Numbered from the stretch's first letter, positions 30,901 through 44,000 are shown. The stretch is DNA of 64,000 nucleotides from Mesostigma viride (GCA_009746045.1 RPFO01001450.1:1-64000), one strand, 5' to 3'. Translations and numbers: made by a program. The notes: generated by a model from the sequence alone, not told the origin.

Positions 30901-33900
30901 CCCTACCCGTTGCAACCAGGGGGGTTGCACCTGGACTTTGCTTGTTGTGCGAGGCCTTCCAGAGTGGGCTGAGGAGCTGCTCGGGATCTGCGCAACATTT
31001 CTGCCAGTGGCAATGGCACCAACACCTCCCAGGGGGACACAGACATTCAAGCAGGGTGGCAAAAAAAGAAAAGTTTGTATTGAACCACGCAGAGGCAAAG
31101 CTCCTATGTCCCCAGGCCTCAGTTGTTTCTATGGAAAGTACTACTGCCATCGCCCATCAGGATGCAGTAGGTGCTTTCGTTCCAATGCATGTCTTCACGG
31201 TATGCGACCGGGCCCCTTTGGATCGCGCAGCTAGGGCACCGGGGCACCAGGGGTCGCACTCCCCTATAGGCCCTCCCCCCTGAACAGTCGCCAAGATCCA
31301 ACACCTCCTCCTCGCAGGCCATACCTACTCAGTCCCGCTGGGACGCTGGCTCCTTCCCTGACACCGGGTAGCCCCTGGGGACCAAGGGTTGCAGCTCATC
31401 AAACCGCCAGTCCCCGGAATCCGGTCAGAAAGCTGGGTTACCAAGGCCCGGTTGACCCCCCTTCTTGGCTCCCATGCGCATGTGCCCCATGCGCATGTGT
31501 GATGGTTGTGCATTGCGAAGCAGCACAGGTATCCACACTTGCCAGCACATGGGTCCTCAACACAAGCCCACTTGGCACATGGGTCCTCAACACAAGCTCA
31601 CTTGGCACATGGGTCCTCAACACAAGCCCACTTGGCACATGGGTCCTCAACACAAGCCCACTTGGCACATGGGTCCTCAACACAAGCCCACTTGGCACAT
31701 GGGTCCTCAACACAAGCTCACTTGGCACATGGGTCCTCAACACAAGCTCACTTGGCACATGGGTCCTCAACACAAGCTCACTTGGCACATGGGTCCTCAA
31801 CACAAGCCCACTTGGCACATGGGTCCTCAACACAAGCCCACTTGGCACATGGGTCCTCAACACAAGCCCACTTGGCACATGGGTCCTCAACACAAGCTCA
31901 CTTGGCACATGGGTCCTCAACACAAGCCCACTTGGCACATGGGTCCTCAACACAAGCTCACTTGGCACATGGGTCCTCAACACAAGCTCACTTGGCACAT
32001 GGGTCCTCAACACAAGCTCACTTGGCACATGGGTCCTCAACACAAGCTCACTTGGCACATGGGTCCTCAACACAAGCTCACTTGGCACATGGGTCCTCAA
32101 CACAAGCCCACTTGGCACATGGGTCCTCAACACAAGCTCACTTGGCACATGGGTCCTCAACACAAGCCCACTTGGCACATGGGTCCTCAACACAAGCTCA
32201 CTTGGCACATGGGTCCTCAACACAAGCTCACTTGGCACATGGGTCCTCAACACAAGCCCACTTGGCACATGGGTCCTCAACACAAGCTCACTTGGCACAT
32301 GGGTCCTCAACACAAGCTCACTTGGCACATGGGTCCTCAACACAAGCCCACTTGGCACATGGGTCCTCAACACAAGCCCACTTGGCACATGGGTCCTCAA
32401 CACAAGCTCACTTGGCACATGGGTCCTCAACACAAGCTCACTTGGCACATGGGTCCTCAACACAAGCTCACTTGGCACATGGGTCCTCAACACAAGCCCA
32501 CTTGGCACATGGGTCCTCAACACAAGCTCACTTGGCACATGGGTCCTCAACACAAGCTCACTTGGCACATGGGTCCTCAACACAAGCCCACTTGGCACAT
32601 GGGTCCTCAACACAAGCTCACTTGGCACATGGGTCCTCAACACAAGCTCACTTGGCACATGGGTCCTCAACACAAGCCCACTTGGCACATGGGTCCTCAA
32701 CACAAGCTCACTTGGCACATGGGTCCTCAACACAAGCTCACTTGGCACATGGGTCCTCAACACAAGCTCGCTTGGCACATGGGTCCTCAACACAAGCTCA
32801 CTTGGCACATGGGTCCTCAACACAAGCCCACTTGGCACATGGGTCCTCAACACAAGCTCACTTGGCACATGGGTCCTCAACACAAGCTCACTTGGCACAT
32901 GGGTCCTCAACACAAGCTCACTTGGCACATGGGTCCTCAACACAAGCTCACTTGGCACATGGGTCCTCAACACAAGCTCACTTGGCACATGGGTCCTCAA
33001 CACAAGCTCACTTGGCACATGGGTCCTCAACACAAGCTCACTTGGCACATGGGTCCTCAACACAAGCTCGCTTGGCACATGGGTCATCAACACAAGCTCG
33101 CTTGGCACATGGGTCCTCAACACAAGCCCACTTGGCACATGGGTCCTCAACACAAGCTCACTTGGCACATGGGTCCTCAACACAAGCCCACTTGGCACAT
33201 GGGTCCTCAACACAAGCTCACTTGGCACATGGGTCCTCAACACAAGCCCACTTGGCACATGGGTCCTCAACACAAGCTCACTTGGCACATGGGTCCTCAA
33301 CACAAGCTCGCTTGGCACATGGGTCCTCAACACAAGCTCACTTGGCACATGGGTCCTCAACACAAGCCCACTTGGCACATGGGTCCTCAACACAAGCTCA
33401 CTTGGCACATGGGTCCTCAACACAAGCTCACTTGGCACATGGGTCCTCAACACAAGCTCACTTGGCACATGGGTCCTCAACACAAGCTCACTTGGCACAT
33501 GGGTCCTCAACACAAGCTCACTTGGCACATGGGTCCTCAACACAAGCTCACTTGGCACATGGGTCCTCAACACAAGCTCACTTGGCACATGGGTCCTCAA
33601 CACAAGCTCACTTGGCACATGGGTCCTCAACACAAGCTCACTTGGCACATGGGTCCTCAACACAAGCTCACTTGGCACATGGGTCCTCAACACAAGCTCA
33701 CTTGGCACATGGGTCCTCAACACAAGCTCGCTTGGCACATGGGTCATCAACACAAGCTCGCTTGGCACATGGGTCCTCAACACAAGCCCACTTGGCACAT
33801 GGGTCCTCAACACAAGCTCACTTGGCACATGGGTCCTCAACACAAGCCCACTTGGCACATGGGTCCTCAACACAAGCTCACTTGGCACATGGGTCCTCAA

Positions 33901-36900
33901 CACAAGCTCACTTGGCACATGGGTCCTCAACACAAGCCCACTTGGCACATGGGTCCTCAACACAAGCTCACTTGGCACATGGGTCCTCAACACAAGCTCA
34001 CTTGGCACATGGGTCCTCAACACAAGCCCACTTGGCACATGGGTCCTCAACACAAGCTCACTTGGCACATGGGTCCTCAACACAAGCTCGCTTGGCACAT
34101 GGGTCATCAACACAAGCTCGCTTGGCACATGGGTCCTCAACACAAGCTCGCTTGGCACATGGGTCATCAACACAAGCTCACTTGGCACATGAGTACCGTG
34201 AGCTACCCCTTGGTTTGCGTGGCAGATATGGAGCAAGGCGACCTTTGGCTGCCTGACCACGCTGGTGGGCCACACGGCGGCGGTCACGTCGCTGCATGTG
34301 CCGCTGGAGGCGGACGGCCGCAACCACGCACGCCTCATCTTCAGCGGGTCTGAGGACTGCCGCATAAGGGTGCGTGCGGAGGGCAGGATGTGTGTGGGGA
34401 GGGTGGGCGGAGAGACAAATGGAGGAGCAAAGCGTGCACAGCAATGGCAGGGGCATGCCTGGGGTACAGAAGCTGCCCACCGACAAGCTTCATGACTAGG
34501 TAAGTGTGGAATGCTGACAGTCCAAGCGTACAGACCACCCTAACCTCCATTAGTTTCCTCACCTTAAAATATGGGCCTATTTGCCGATTGACGCGGCAAG
34601 CGCGTCTAATGTATGATATGGTGGACTAGAGAAGCAGCCCAGTAATGTAAAAGTATTTCAGTTCCTGTGGTGCACTACAACATAACCTAGTCATCGAAGG
34701 GTTGTGAACATAACCTAGTCATCGAAGGGTTGTGAACATTACCTGGTCATCGAAGGGTTGTGAACATTACCTGGTCCTCGAAGGGTTGTGAACATTACCT
34801 GGTCCTCGAAGGGTTGTGAACATTACCTGGTCATCGAAGGGTTGTGAACATTACCTGGTCCTCGAAGGGTCGTGAACATTACCTGGTCATCGAAGGGTTG
34901 TGAACATTACCTAGTCCTCGAAGGGTTGCGAACATTACCTAGTCCTCGAAGGGTTGTGAACATTACCTGGTCCTTGAAGGGTTGTGAACATTACCTGGTC
35001 CTCGAAGGGTTGTGAACATTACCTGGTCATCGAAGGGTTGTGAACATTACCTGGTCATCGAAGGGTTGTGAACATTACCTAGTCCTCGAAGGGTCGTGAA
35101 CATGACCTAGTCATCGAAGGGTTGTGAACATTACCTAGTCCTCGAAGGGTTGTGAACATTACCTAGTCATCGAAGGGTTGTGAACATTACCTGGTCCTCG
35201 AAGGGTTGTGAACATTACCCGGGCTGTGAACAGGTCACCAGTTACATATCACAGTTAAACTGCTCTCGTTGCATTAGGGTGCTTAACCCGTTGGATGTGT
35301 ACCTGGCTGCCATCCACGGCCAGAAAGCCCAAGCCAGAAAGTCCAATCTGCCAGAAAGCCCAAGTCATAAGTGTGTGATGTGCTGGCAGGAATATAAAGT
35401 TCTTCTTGACCTTTTCTTCTTCTCCATGTGTGCTCCATGTGTCGTTGGCTTTTTTCCTGTTATGCTGTTATGCAACGCGATCCGGTACTATGCCTGTATT
35501 GCTAACACTGTTGACATGTCTCCAGTGCATGCCTGTGCAGGCTGGGTGTTGCAATGAAAGATGCATACGCACAGTGCCCGCTGCTGCGGTTTCCACACTA
35601 ATCCTCTTGCCTGCGTGTTGGATGGTGGTCATTTGCATGACTGCGGTCCATTGTGCAGGTGTGGAGCGCCAGCAACTACACATGCCTGGCCATGCTGTCA
35701 GGTCACGAGAGCAGCATCACCTCCCTGGTCATGGCCGGGGAGGGCTGGCTCTACAGTGGGTCCCTGGACAAGACCATCAAGGTGGGATACAATGACCACA
35801 GCGGTGGGGTATAGGGATCGTGGAGCAGGAAACAGTCATGCTGTACAGCACATCGGACAGGGCTGTGAACGTACAGCCAGGTGGTGGCCGACTTGCCGTG
35901 AGGGAAAGGACGTGCAGCACGGGACAGGGTGGGGGTCCATCCGTATCATTACAGTGTGGCCACCAAGTCGGACATTTTCCCCTCCGAGGTTGTGACCGGG
36001 GAGACATCGGCAGGTGGCCGCGATCAGATGTGCCGGGATTGCGTGCTGGGTGTACCGCTGGTTTCGAATGATGGCGTGATCATGTTGGAAGTTGATGTCT
36101 TCGCCACTGACGGGCCTCTGCATTCGTACCTGTGTAGGTGTGCCTGACCTCCATGTCAAGGCTCGACCTCATGTACACTTCTCGTGGAATAGCTGCGCTG
36201 GGCCGTCCCTGTACCTGCCTGCCCCTTAAACCCATTTGGTCACGCACACTGTCGCTTGCCACGCCCCCCTTGTGCCCTTCGCACCCTGCCATTTGCCCCT
36301 GCCATATTCCCCCGCCCATTTGTCCCGTGCCATTTGCCCCTGCCCTTTGCACCAGCTGTGGAACTTGACCGACATCCTCAAGGGCAAGGCGCCGCAGCGC
36401 AAGCCATGGAAAAGCCTCAAGGCCCACCAGGGCGCGGTGATGGCCCTCGCGGCCGATGGCAACTACCTGTTCAGCGGCGGCGCAGACGCATCCATCAAGG
36501 TGAGGCCGTGCTCCCATAACGGCTTGCTTGCTTCCCAGACCTACGGTTGGCTGGATTCGTTTGACTCGAGCGCTGGGTGAGGACACGAGTGAGAAGATGA
36601 GAACCTGAGTGGGTGGGGGTCCTGGTGTGGTACAGCGTGCTGTTGCCAGGGGAGGGGATTGACCGATGGTGCGGGATCGTGGCGGACAGTGCCGGCGTTT
36701 GCCAGGGAGGGGCATCCTGTTTGCTGGTGGCTAGACATGGGTTGCCGCCAACGCCAACGTGGCGCTGTCTGCGGTCATGGACATGCAAGAGGCATTTTTG
36801 ACATGAACAGTCCCCCCCTTGCCGTGTAGGCGCACGTCTTTGGGTGATCATTCACGAGAACTGTATAAGGTGGGTGCTGCGTTTTGTCAAAGTAGTTCAG

Positions 36901-38152
36901 TACCCGTGGCGAGGATTGTGCGGCACCCCCATGCCACCCATGGTGCATGCCATGACCACACGATTGCTGGTGCGGAAGTAGCCTTTTGCAACAGTCAGAC
37001 ATTTCTAAGGCATGCTAGAAATGATTTAACCTGTAAGTTTCTGCCTGTCTTGCTCGGGTTCGGTTGCCAGGCGTGGCGCCAGGTGGACTTCAAGCTTCTG
37101 GCCACCAACAAGGACCACATGGGCGATGTGTTGGCGCTGGCACTGCGGAACACCGACCGGGCGGTGGTGAGCGCGTCCGCAGACACCAGCATCAAGGTAT
37201 GCCAGCGGGCGAGGTGGTTGAGTGGGCTCTCACCAGGTTCCAGTTAGCTTGGGTTGCACTGCTCAAGTAAGCATACGCAAGTCACCCGTTCCATGTTTGG
37301 GTACCTTTGGTACCGAGTGCGCAGCTGTGTAGTACTTCTACGCACCAACTATTTCTAGCACAACTTCCGAGTTACTGGCGCACCACTTTCCGGTAGAGAG
37401 TTTTTTGCAGTTGGTTTGTAGTTTAGGATGGCTTCCAATCACGAAACGTCCCCCATACCTGCGGAATCTATGCCAGAGGTCTTCGTTCGAAACCCACTGG
37501 AGCTGCGCTGAGTTTTCGCTTTGTGCATACCGGCAGTCAGCAGCATTAATTAATTAATTAAAAACTAATTAATTAATTAATAAGCACGTGACTGCGTCAG
37601 CAGCATTTAGTTTATTGTCTGCTCTTTGCCACGATAATAAGCCATTCAATCTTCATGCTCTGCGTTTTTCCTTTTATAATATCGTGGTAGTATTTTCAGC
37701 AGTAAACTATTCTGATTTATAACAATCTGTTAGGTACCATAGGTACTTATACACTTTGCACCCCGTCACCCTCACGACAGAGGCATGCCTAAGGAATGAA
37801 TGACTGAATACCTGCGCCGTCAGCTGTCAAACCTCAACAGCGAGATCTGACATATCTCTGTTAGTGAAACCGTATGTTGTCACCCTGTCGCTTGTGACAG
37901 CTTCCTGGCAATACACATGCGCATTTCCCGGTTGCCACAGGGTGATATAGATGTTTATTTCTGCTGCCCAAACTCACACAACAGGTCAAGTCCCTGAACT
38001 ACTACTATTGCTAGGCTTGTTGCATGGCATACTTTCTTGCCTTGTGAACGGTGTTAGATGATCTAACACTTTGGTTTATTGGCTGTTTTCGTGGCGCTGA
38101 CCTGCAGATCTGGCGTTGGAGTGGAGTGGCTGCACAAAATGGGCGAGCGTGA
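24172..38152 (+). CDS. U-box / protein kinase / seven-bladed WD40 fusion protein
   Basis: Eleven exons (24172-24879, 25449-25709, 26049-27953, 28368-28508, 29263-29400, 30302-30436, 34226-34369, 35659-35781, 36356-36499, 37071-37196, 38108-38152), all phase 0 with GT-AG borders, give 1289 aa. Residues 5-72 are a U-box (FLCPLSLDIMSDPVV), the E2-binding fold of ubiquitin ligases. Residues about 93-380 are a kinase: G-loop IGSGGLSSV, K124 in VAVK, E142, VKDLKPANVLL (D242), DFG at 260-262, MAPEQW. The usual HRD is VKD. Residues 423-471 form a coiled coil; 480-950 is a disordered Gly/Pro/Ser/Ala linker. Exons 4-10 each supply one WD40 blade (e.g. GHAAAVTSL..., SGSADGSLR|VW). The C-terminus is IWRWSGVAAQNGRA. 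It plausibly links phosphorylation to substrate ubiquitination. Exon joins are my inference and need transcript support. Confidence 0.85.
24893..24935. repeat. (GCGT)n microsatellite in kinase intron 1
   Basis: About ten copies of the tetranucleotide GCGT/TGCG just after the exon 1 splice donor at 24880. Confidence 0.8.
29443..29759. repeat. 8-bp tandem array (CCCTCCTG)n, intron 5 of the kinase fusion
   Basis: About 39 nearly perfect copies of CCCTCCTG starting some 40 bp after the exon 5 donor. The strong strand asymmetry leaves all frames open but encodes only PALLPSCP-type repeats, so this is not coding. Confidence 0.95.
29850..30155. repeat. 20-bp tandem array, intron 5 of the kinase fusion
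   Basis: About 15 copies of GGTTGGTTGATGTGCCCATG with recurrent variants at three positions (GATTGG/GGTTGG, GATG/GGTG, CCCACG/CCCATG/CGCATG). It lies in the same intron as the 8-bp array, upstream of the exon at 30302. Confidence 0.95.
31546..34192. repeat. 30-bp minisatellite, about 88 copies, intron 6 of the kinase fusion
   Basis: Unit AAGCTCACTTGGCACATGGG followed by TCCTCAACAC, with recurrent variants (CTCA/CCCA/CTCG, TCCTC/TCATC). The array ends 34 bp before the exon 7 acceptor. Because 30 is a multiple of three, it opens four frames of about 900 codons. A higher-order pattern is visible: the stretch around 33061-33300 closely matches 33721-33900. Confidence 0.97.
34674..35220. repeat. 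28-bp minisatellite, about 19 copies, intron 7 of the kinase fusion
   Basis: Unit TTACCTGGTCATCGAAGGGT + TGTGAACA with CCTGG/CCTAG and TCATC/TCCTC variants. Begins about 300 bp after the exon 7 donor. Confidence 0.95.
37300..37610 (+). repeat. Diverged copy of the hairpin-rich SINE-like repeat, plus AT-palindrome with short flanking duplication
   Basis: 37320-37425 aligns by eye with the right-end repeat at 63278-64000 (TGTGTAGTAC.TCTAC, TCTAG.ACAAC.TCCGA, CGGTAGAGAG versus CGGATAGGAG, GCGGTTGG/GCAGTTGG). Farther on, CGTTCGAAACCC matches a Pol III B box. At 37540-37610 a (TTAA)n palindrome lies between two GTCAGCAGCATT copies that could be a target-site duplication. It lies in intron 10 of the kinase fusion. 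Confidence 0.5.
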
Positions 38153-38369
38153 AATGTTGTGCAGTGCCAATCCCTCAATTTACGGGTCCTGCTGCATTTG
38201 CCAACACTCTTGAAACACATACTATGCAACCACGCGGCTTCCGCATCTTTCGTGCCTTTCCTTAGGGCTGGACGACTGCTGTTGTCCTTGCATGACATTG
38301 GCACGCCATGCGTCCAGGGTTGGTTGTCTCACTATCGCTACACTTGGCAACACAGTTCCGTGTCATGCA

Positions 38370-39437
38370 AAGGTTCTCCTGACGACCCTGCCTTTTACCG
38401 ACGAGTCTGCATCCAGCGCGCCGCGTTCAAGCTGTTCATGCGCATGATCCTCAACCGGCTTCGTTCTGCTCTCGATCTTCACCTTAGGGAGAGCCAAATG
38501 GGCTTCCGGCCTGGGCCCAGCACAGTCATGGCCATCTTCATCGGGCGACGCCTCATCGAGGAGGTCACGCTGATGCAGCCTGGTTAGTGTCCCGCCATCC
38601 TGATCTTCATCAAGGTTTTTGATTCCGTCCACTGGGACGCTCTATGGGCCATCCTTGGTCGCACTCGCGTACCCACCCCCCTGATTTGCTGTCATCCGCA
38701 CACTGTATGAGGTGGCAACCATCTCAGTGCGCACTCAACACGGCATTACCCCGCCATGTCCAGTGCCGCGCACCTAGCCGAGCAAATAAGAATGAGCCCG
38801 GGGAAGGAGGGCCGACCAACACGCAGAATTTACTCGCTGAACTCAATTATGCCGAGGACATCACGCTCATTGACCGGCGTCTGCCCAGCTTTGGCTGGAC
38901 TGCCTGGCGCTCGAGGCCCATGCTGTCAGTATAAAAATTAGCCCCAAAATAGAGACCGTGGCCCTCGGCCTGGTAGGGCCCCCGTCCCAGCTCCGCCTCT
39001 TAGACGACACCACGGTAAAGTACCCTGAGTAGGCCGCTTCAAGCTGCTCGGCAGTTGGCTCCCCGACTACGAGGACGACATGACGACCCGGATCGGCATG
39101 GTGTGGGGCAGCTCCACAATCATCGTCGCTGGTGGAGCAACCCCACCCTGCCCCAGATTGTCAAGCGTGACCTGTTCAAGGTCGTCATTATGATGATCCT
39201 GACTTATTGCGCCAAGTCGTGGACGCTGACGAAGGAGCTGGAGAATAGACTCGGCGGCGCTGTCACCAAGATGTTGCGCAAGGCGCTTAATATTCCATTC
39301 AGTTTGCACATTAGCCATGAGGAGTTCTACGGTGATTTACCATATGTTTCCCACATTCTGAGGCACAGGCGCATGGGCCTAGGTGGGCACCTGGCCCACA
39401 CAGATAAGGTCAACACATTAATTAATAAATTAATTGA
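38370..39437 (+). mobile_element. Broken LINE reverse-transcriptase fragment
   Basis: The first frame (38159-38587) contains FKLFMRMILNRLRSALDLHL and QMGFRPGPSTVMAIFIGRRL, the reverse-transcriptase fingers pattern. A later frame (39055-39465) contains MILTYCAKSWTLTKELENRL and RHRRMGLGGHLAHTDK, the C-terminal pattern of LINE polyproteins. The catalytic palm with its YADD-like box is reduced to NYAEDITLI in a separate frame near 38840. Stops and shifts separate the pieces, so it is a dead copy. A (TTAA)-rich tail ends at about 39437. It lies just after the kinase fusion stop. Confidence 0.75.
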
Positions 39438-39660
39438 AACATATCTCCGTTGTGAGTACATGTAGCACATATCCCTGATCGAGAAGGGGCCGGCATATGG
39501 CTTTTAATACATTCTGGGAGCTACTTCCTGCAAGGGTAGGGTGTAAACTACACAAGCTCTGGGTGCACAAAGTGCACAGGTGCCCCACCATGATGTATCA
39601 TAGGCCTGGCATGGGGTGGAAGATCATCATGGCTAAATATTGGCTAGGGCATGGCTTCGA
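39438..39660 (-). repeat. Dispersed short repeat, reverse orientation
   Basis: Same family as 18309-18490 and 42835-43110 (GTAGCACATATCCCTGA..GAGAAGGGG, CATATGGCTTTTAATACATTCTGG, GGGTGCACAAAGTGCA). Again tail-to-tail with a LINE 3' tail. Confidence 0.6.
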
Positions 39661-41005
39661 TTCTCATGGCTATGCGTCAGCCTACCTATGGTATTGCACT
39701 GGTTGTACTGCAGCCACAGTGTTGCGCCCCGGCACCATGCTGTGGAGAGAGCGCTCTGTGGCCTGCCCACTTGCGGCACTGAGAGAAGCTAGGGCGCCCT
39801 CCCTCCTTCTCGTTGTGTATATATAGGGTTCAAGGTTCCTTTACTCTGTAATGATATGCTCACACAGGTCTTATTGCACCCACAGAACTTGCCGGATCGT
39901 CTATTGTGTCCGATTGCTGCTGTGGCACGCCTCTGGCATGAAGGAGAAAGGGGGTCTCTGCCCTTCCTTCCTGATGTACACACACAGGGATTAAAAGCAC
40001 TCTGGTGCTCCGTGACTCTCCAACGGGAGATCGAACGAGTTTAGGTTAATTAATTAATTTACTCTGTATTAGCACCCACGCGACGCAACCACGTGCTTAT
40101 TAATTCATGGCTTCTCAGCAGAGAGTAGCTCTCTGCATAGGCAGAGCTTGGCTCGACACATAAGATAGACTATAGCTGGCACCAAGCCCACGCAGCCCGG
40201 TCGTTTTGCCGGCCCTCACGTGCCATGCCCCAGGCCGCGCGCAGCATGGTTGCCTCTGGACTTTCCCTCACAGGCTGGGAATGGACATGTGTTACCCTAG
40301 GAGGAGCGGGTTCATGCCCGGGGAGCCTCCCGCGGCTCGTCTGTAATATGGAGGCAGATGACTCGGAAAGATAGGTGGCAGACAGTTATGAAGGACATCG
40401 CCCCCAGATCGGTGGGGGCTCTGCGCATGACTAAATGTGGTAACCATAGTTATTCGGGCTTGACGACTTATGCTCATGCACGTGACGCAATCGATGAAAA
40501 ATTCGTGGTTCTCTACACATAGTTTCTTCATAGTGAGATGGAAGGGTAGCCGCTATAGCTAGGTCACAGGGTTCACGTGAGACGTGACATACCTTTTGAG
40601 GCCGGTGCGGCCTGATCCAGATCGGTAGTGGCCAAAGATTTGGCCAGTTTTTCCTGGCCAGGTGGCAGGAGCTACGTAGAGATAAAAACGTGCCACTGTA
40701 AATGCAAGGTTTCTTTGTTCATGACATAGGGATTAAAACCTGATGGCCCTTGCACCAGGTATGCAGATGACCCAGATCTTGCCAAATCTTACCAAATGGG
40801 CTAGATGTCTTGCAACCGCGGAGACGTAGGGTGCCACGGGTCCCATGCCTCCGTTCCACACAAAAAGGACACAGGCTCGTTGATCGCTGCTGTTGCAAAC
40901 TTTCTCATTGGCAATCCTGTAAAAGCTGGCGGCAACCTCATCACGATTCCTACGCGCTCGCATCACAGCTCCTCATGACCTAATTGGTTGGCTGTACACC
41001 CGCCA
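39661..41005. other. Intergenic region with repeat scraps
   Basis: No supported gene. At 40108-40145 there is a piece of the dispersed repeat (GGCTTCTCAGCAGAGAGTAG), and at 40044-40060 a (TTAA)n tail. The rest shows nothing I can name. Confidence 0.5.
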
Positions 41006-44000
41006 TCACAGCTCCTCATGTGGCGCCTTACTACCCCCGTCCACCTTCTCTGGCTTGGGCGTCCCCGCCCGCTTCGCCTTTTTGATGGCTGCCTCCACGT
41101 CCAGCGAGCCCGGCGCCTGCTGCTTCAGCCCGCCACCACCCGTGGCGCCCTTGGCCGAGGCCCCGCCCTTCTTGGCCGCGCCAGGCTTCATCGACAGGGG
41201 TGGCTGCTGCAGCACGGCCATGTCCTCATCCTCGTCCCACACCCACTTCTGGCTGTGCACGTCAAAGTACTCGGTGACGGGCAGCTTGAGCACAAAGTCT
41301 CGCAGCTGCAGCGTGTGCCAGCATGAGGGTGCGGCACGGACAGGCAAGCAGATGCGCAGGGCGATGGCAGGCGTCAGGGGCAGAGACCACCAAGGCTTGA
41401 AACAGCCACGTTCGACAGTGCAAGCACACAAACGCATGTTGACAACCCTTCCGGCCTTGCGAAGCCGTAGAAGAGGCAAACAGGACCGGAGAAGCGAAAT
41501 TAGCAGACATGATCAAATAAGCTACACTGGCGCCATAAAACGGGGCATCGCATGTCTGTCCAGTACCACTTTTCGCATCGCTGGCTTTCCTCACTTGGCC
41601 CCATGCTCAAACGTTTGGGGTAAATGGGCAAAAGCAAGGACTGCAAAACATCGAACTGACACGCCAGGCATGCACGATGCCAAGGACCAGCCTGCACATT
41701 GCATGCCCTGTGAGTTCGCAGCCACAACAAAAGTAGCAGACAGCGCAGCGTACCCCCAGCTGCTGCCGCATCCATGTCCATTGGCCCTGGAAACTTGGGT
41801 TCCAGCCCGTGGACAGGTGTCAGCTGGCCATTGATGTGGGCCGGCTACCCTATGCACCTTATGAGCTATCCGCGGGGAAGCAAGCGTGTGTCAGCTGGCC
41901 TGCCCACACACCATCCAGCCACAAGGCAGACTACCGACGTGCGCGCACACACGCATCCCCTACCCACACACGCATCCCCTACTGCCCCCAAGAGGAGCGT
42001 GCAGCACCTCCCACAGCCCCCACCCCCACCGCCAGTGCCTCACCTCGCTGGTGGGACCCATGGCCAGACACACCCAATGCCCCCCCCCCCCTCTTCCTTG
42101 GCCCCATGTCCCACCCCCAACCCATCCCTACCCCACCCATCACCACACTACACCACCGGCCCACCTCGCTACTGGGCGTGCCATCGTTGCAGGAGATGAG
42201 CAGCGTGCCTTCGTCGATGGCGTACACCTGCGCGCCCACGTTAGCGGATGCGATCATCTGCGCCCAGTCGCGGCCAACTGCATCCGCGTCCGCCTGGTTG
42301 CGTGTGTTGGGGGAAGGGGGGGGGGGGGGGGCGCATATGCGTGCTGGTGGGGTCAGGCTTCTCTGGTATGGTTGGGGGTGGGGCAGGGGTCAGGAGTGAA
42401 AAAAAAATGAGCGCGCTAGAAGAGGGCAGTAAAAAAGCAGGAAAGGGCGGTGTATGAGAGGGTGGTGTATGAGAGGGAGAAAAGGGGATTATGAGGACAA
42501 GAAAAAACTATCAACAGTTTCTGCTGTGTGTATGCAGCAGGCTTTGGGGAGAGGACGTATGGGGTGACCCAAAGGGACGGCGTGGCGCCCAACGGCTACC
42601 CTACGCATGTCCATGGAAACACACGCGGGAAGACACTGTGTATCCCTCTCATGGGGTGCACGAGAAGGAGGTGCTGCAGCCTCCATGGCAAGAACAGGGA
42701 GGAACCGCCGCGCCAGCAGCCAACAGCCCCATGCTGAACTGTCCTTGAGCCAGCCTGCCTTATGCTGCCCATGTCCTCTGCATCAAGCATTAATTAATTA
42801 ATTAATTAATTAATTAATTAATTAATTAATTAAGAACATACCTCAGTGGGGAGGATATGTAACACATATCCCTGAGAAGGGACATATGGTTTTCAATACA
42901 TTCTAGGCGACAACCTGCAGGTGGTTGGTGTAAACTGCCACCTACTCGGGGTGCACAATTGAGGTGCACCTGCACCATCATGTATTCCAGCAGCTGAGAA
43001 AAGTTGTGGACATGGGGTGGAAGATGATCATGGCTAGGCATGGCTTGGGCATGATGGCGTCTCAGCAGAGAGTGGCTTTCTGCATGGGCAAAGCATGGCT
43101 GACTCATAGCGGATGCAGTCAGGCTGCCCCATGATCCAGAGCCCACAGATAGGCTTGGAACACACACATTTACAGGCGCCGGTTTGGGAAAATATAAAGG
43201 CCTCTCCCGAAGCCTGAGGGTTTTTAGGGGCATTCCCAGGCTTAACCCACAAGCCCCATCAAGCATGGCTGTGCGCAACTGGGCCCCCCCGCTCCAACTC
43301 CCTGTACAAGTGACGCCACTGGGGTGGACACATCGACCGCGGGGTTGGAAGCAACGGCATCGCAACGTGTGTGCTGGCAGGGAACCTGGAGTTACGGCGG
43401 GCTTGCAAACAGAGCAGCCAACATGGCAGACTTAACGTGGGCAGGGCCAACTGGTTCGGGTGCAGTGACGGCAGATGCCAAAGGATTACGAGCATGCTGT
43501 GCTGGCACTCGCTGAAACACTAGCATATCGTCCTGTCAGCGTTAACAACCAGCCAGCGATATTTATCGAGGCAGCTGCAGATGTCTCAATATTATGAATC
43601 GTTGTAAGCCAACTAGTAGCCATGCTCGCCCCACCCAGCGTCGCCCCTGGCCAGACTTGGTACGCCATTTACACAGGCTTGCTGCATCAAATAGTAGACC
43701 AGGAATGCGACACGCGTCGCTGGCAATGTACCTTCGTCCGCGGAGGATCCGTTGCCTTCAATTTGGCAAAACCCATCCAAGGCCCTTTGTCCCTTTTATT
43801 CATGATGGATGACACGTCAAAGTTATTAGGGTCAAATGGCTCGTCTGCGGGGGGAGCCTCCGCTTTCTTGGGTTTGCCCTTTTTCTTTCCCCAGTTCTTC
43901 CACTCGTCATCTTCTTCATCGTCGATGACATCCGACAAGTCGTTGGGAATGTGGACCTTCTTCTTCAACGCAAAAGCAGGTTGGAGAAACACCCCCGCAA

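Noticed and set aside
31438-34365. Four frames of about 900-975 codons on both strands
   Set aside because: They are translations of the 30-bp minisatellite, open in several frames at once because 30 is divisible by three. They lie inside an intron bounded by good splice sites.
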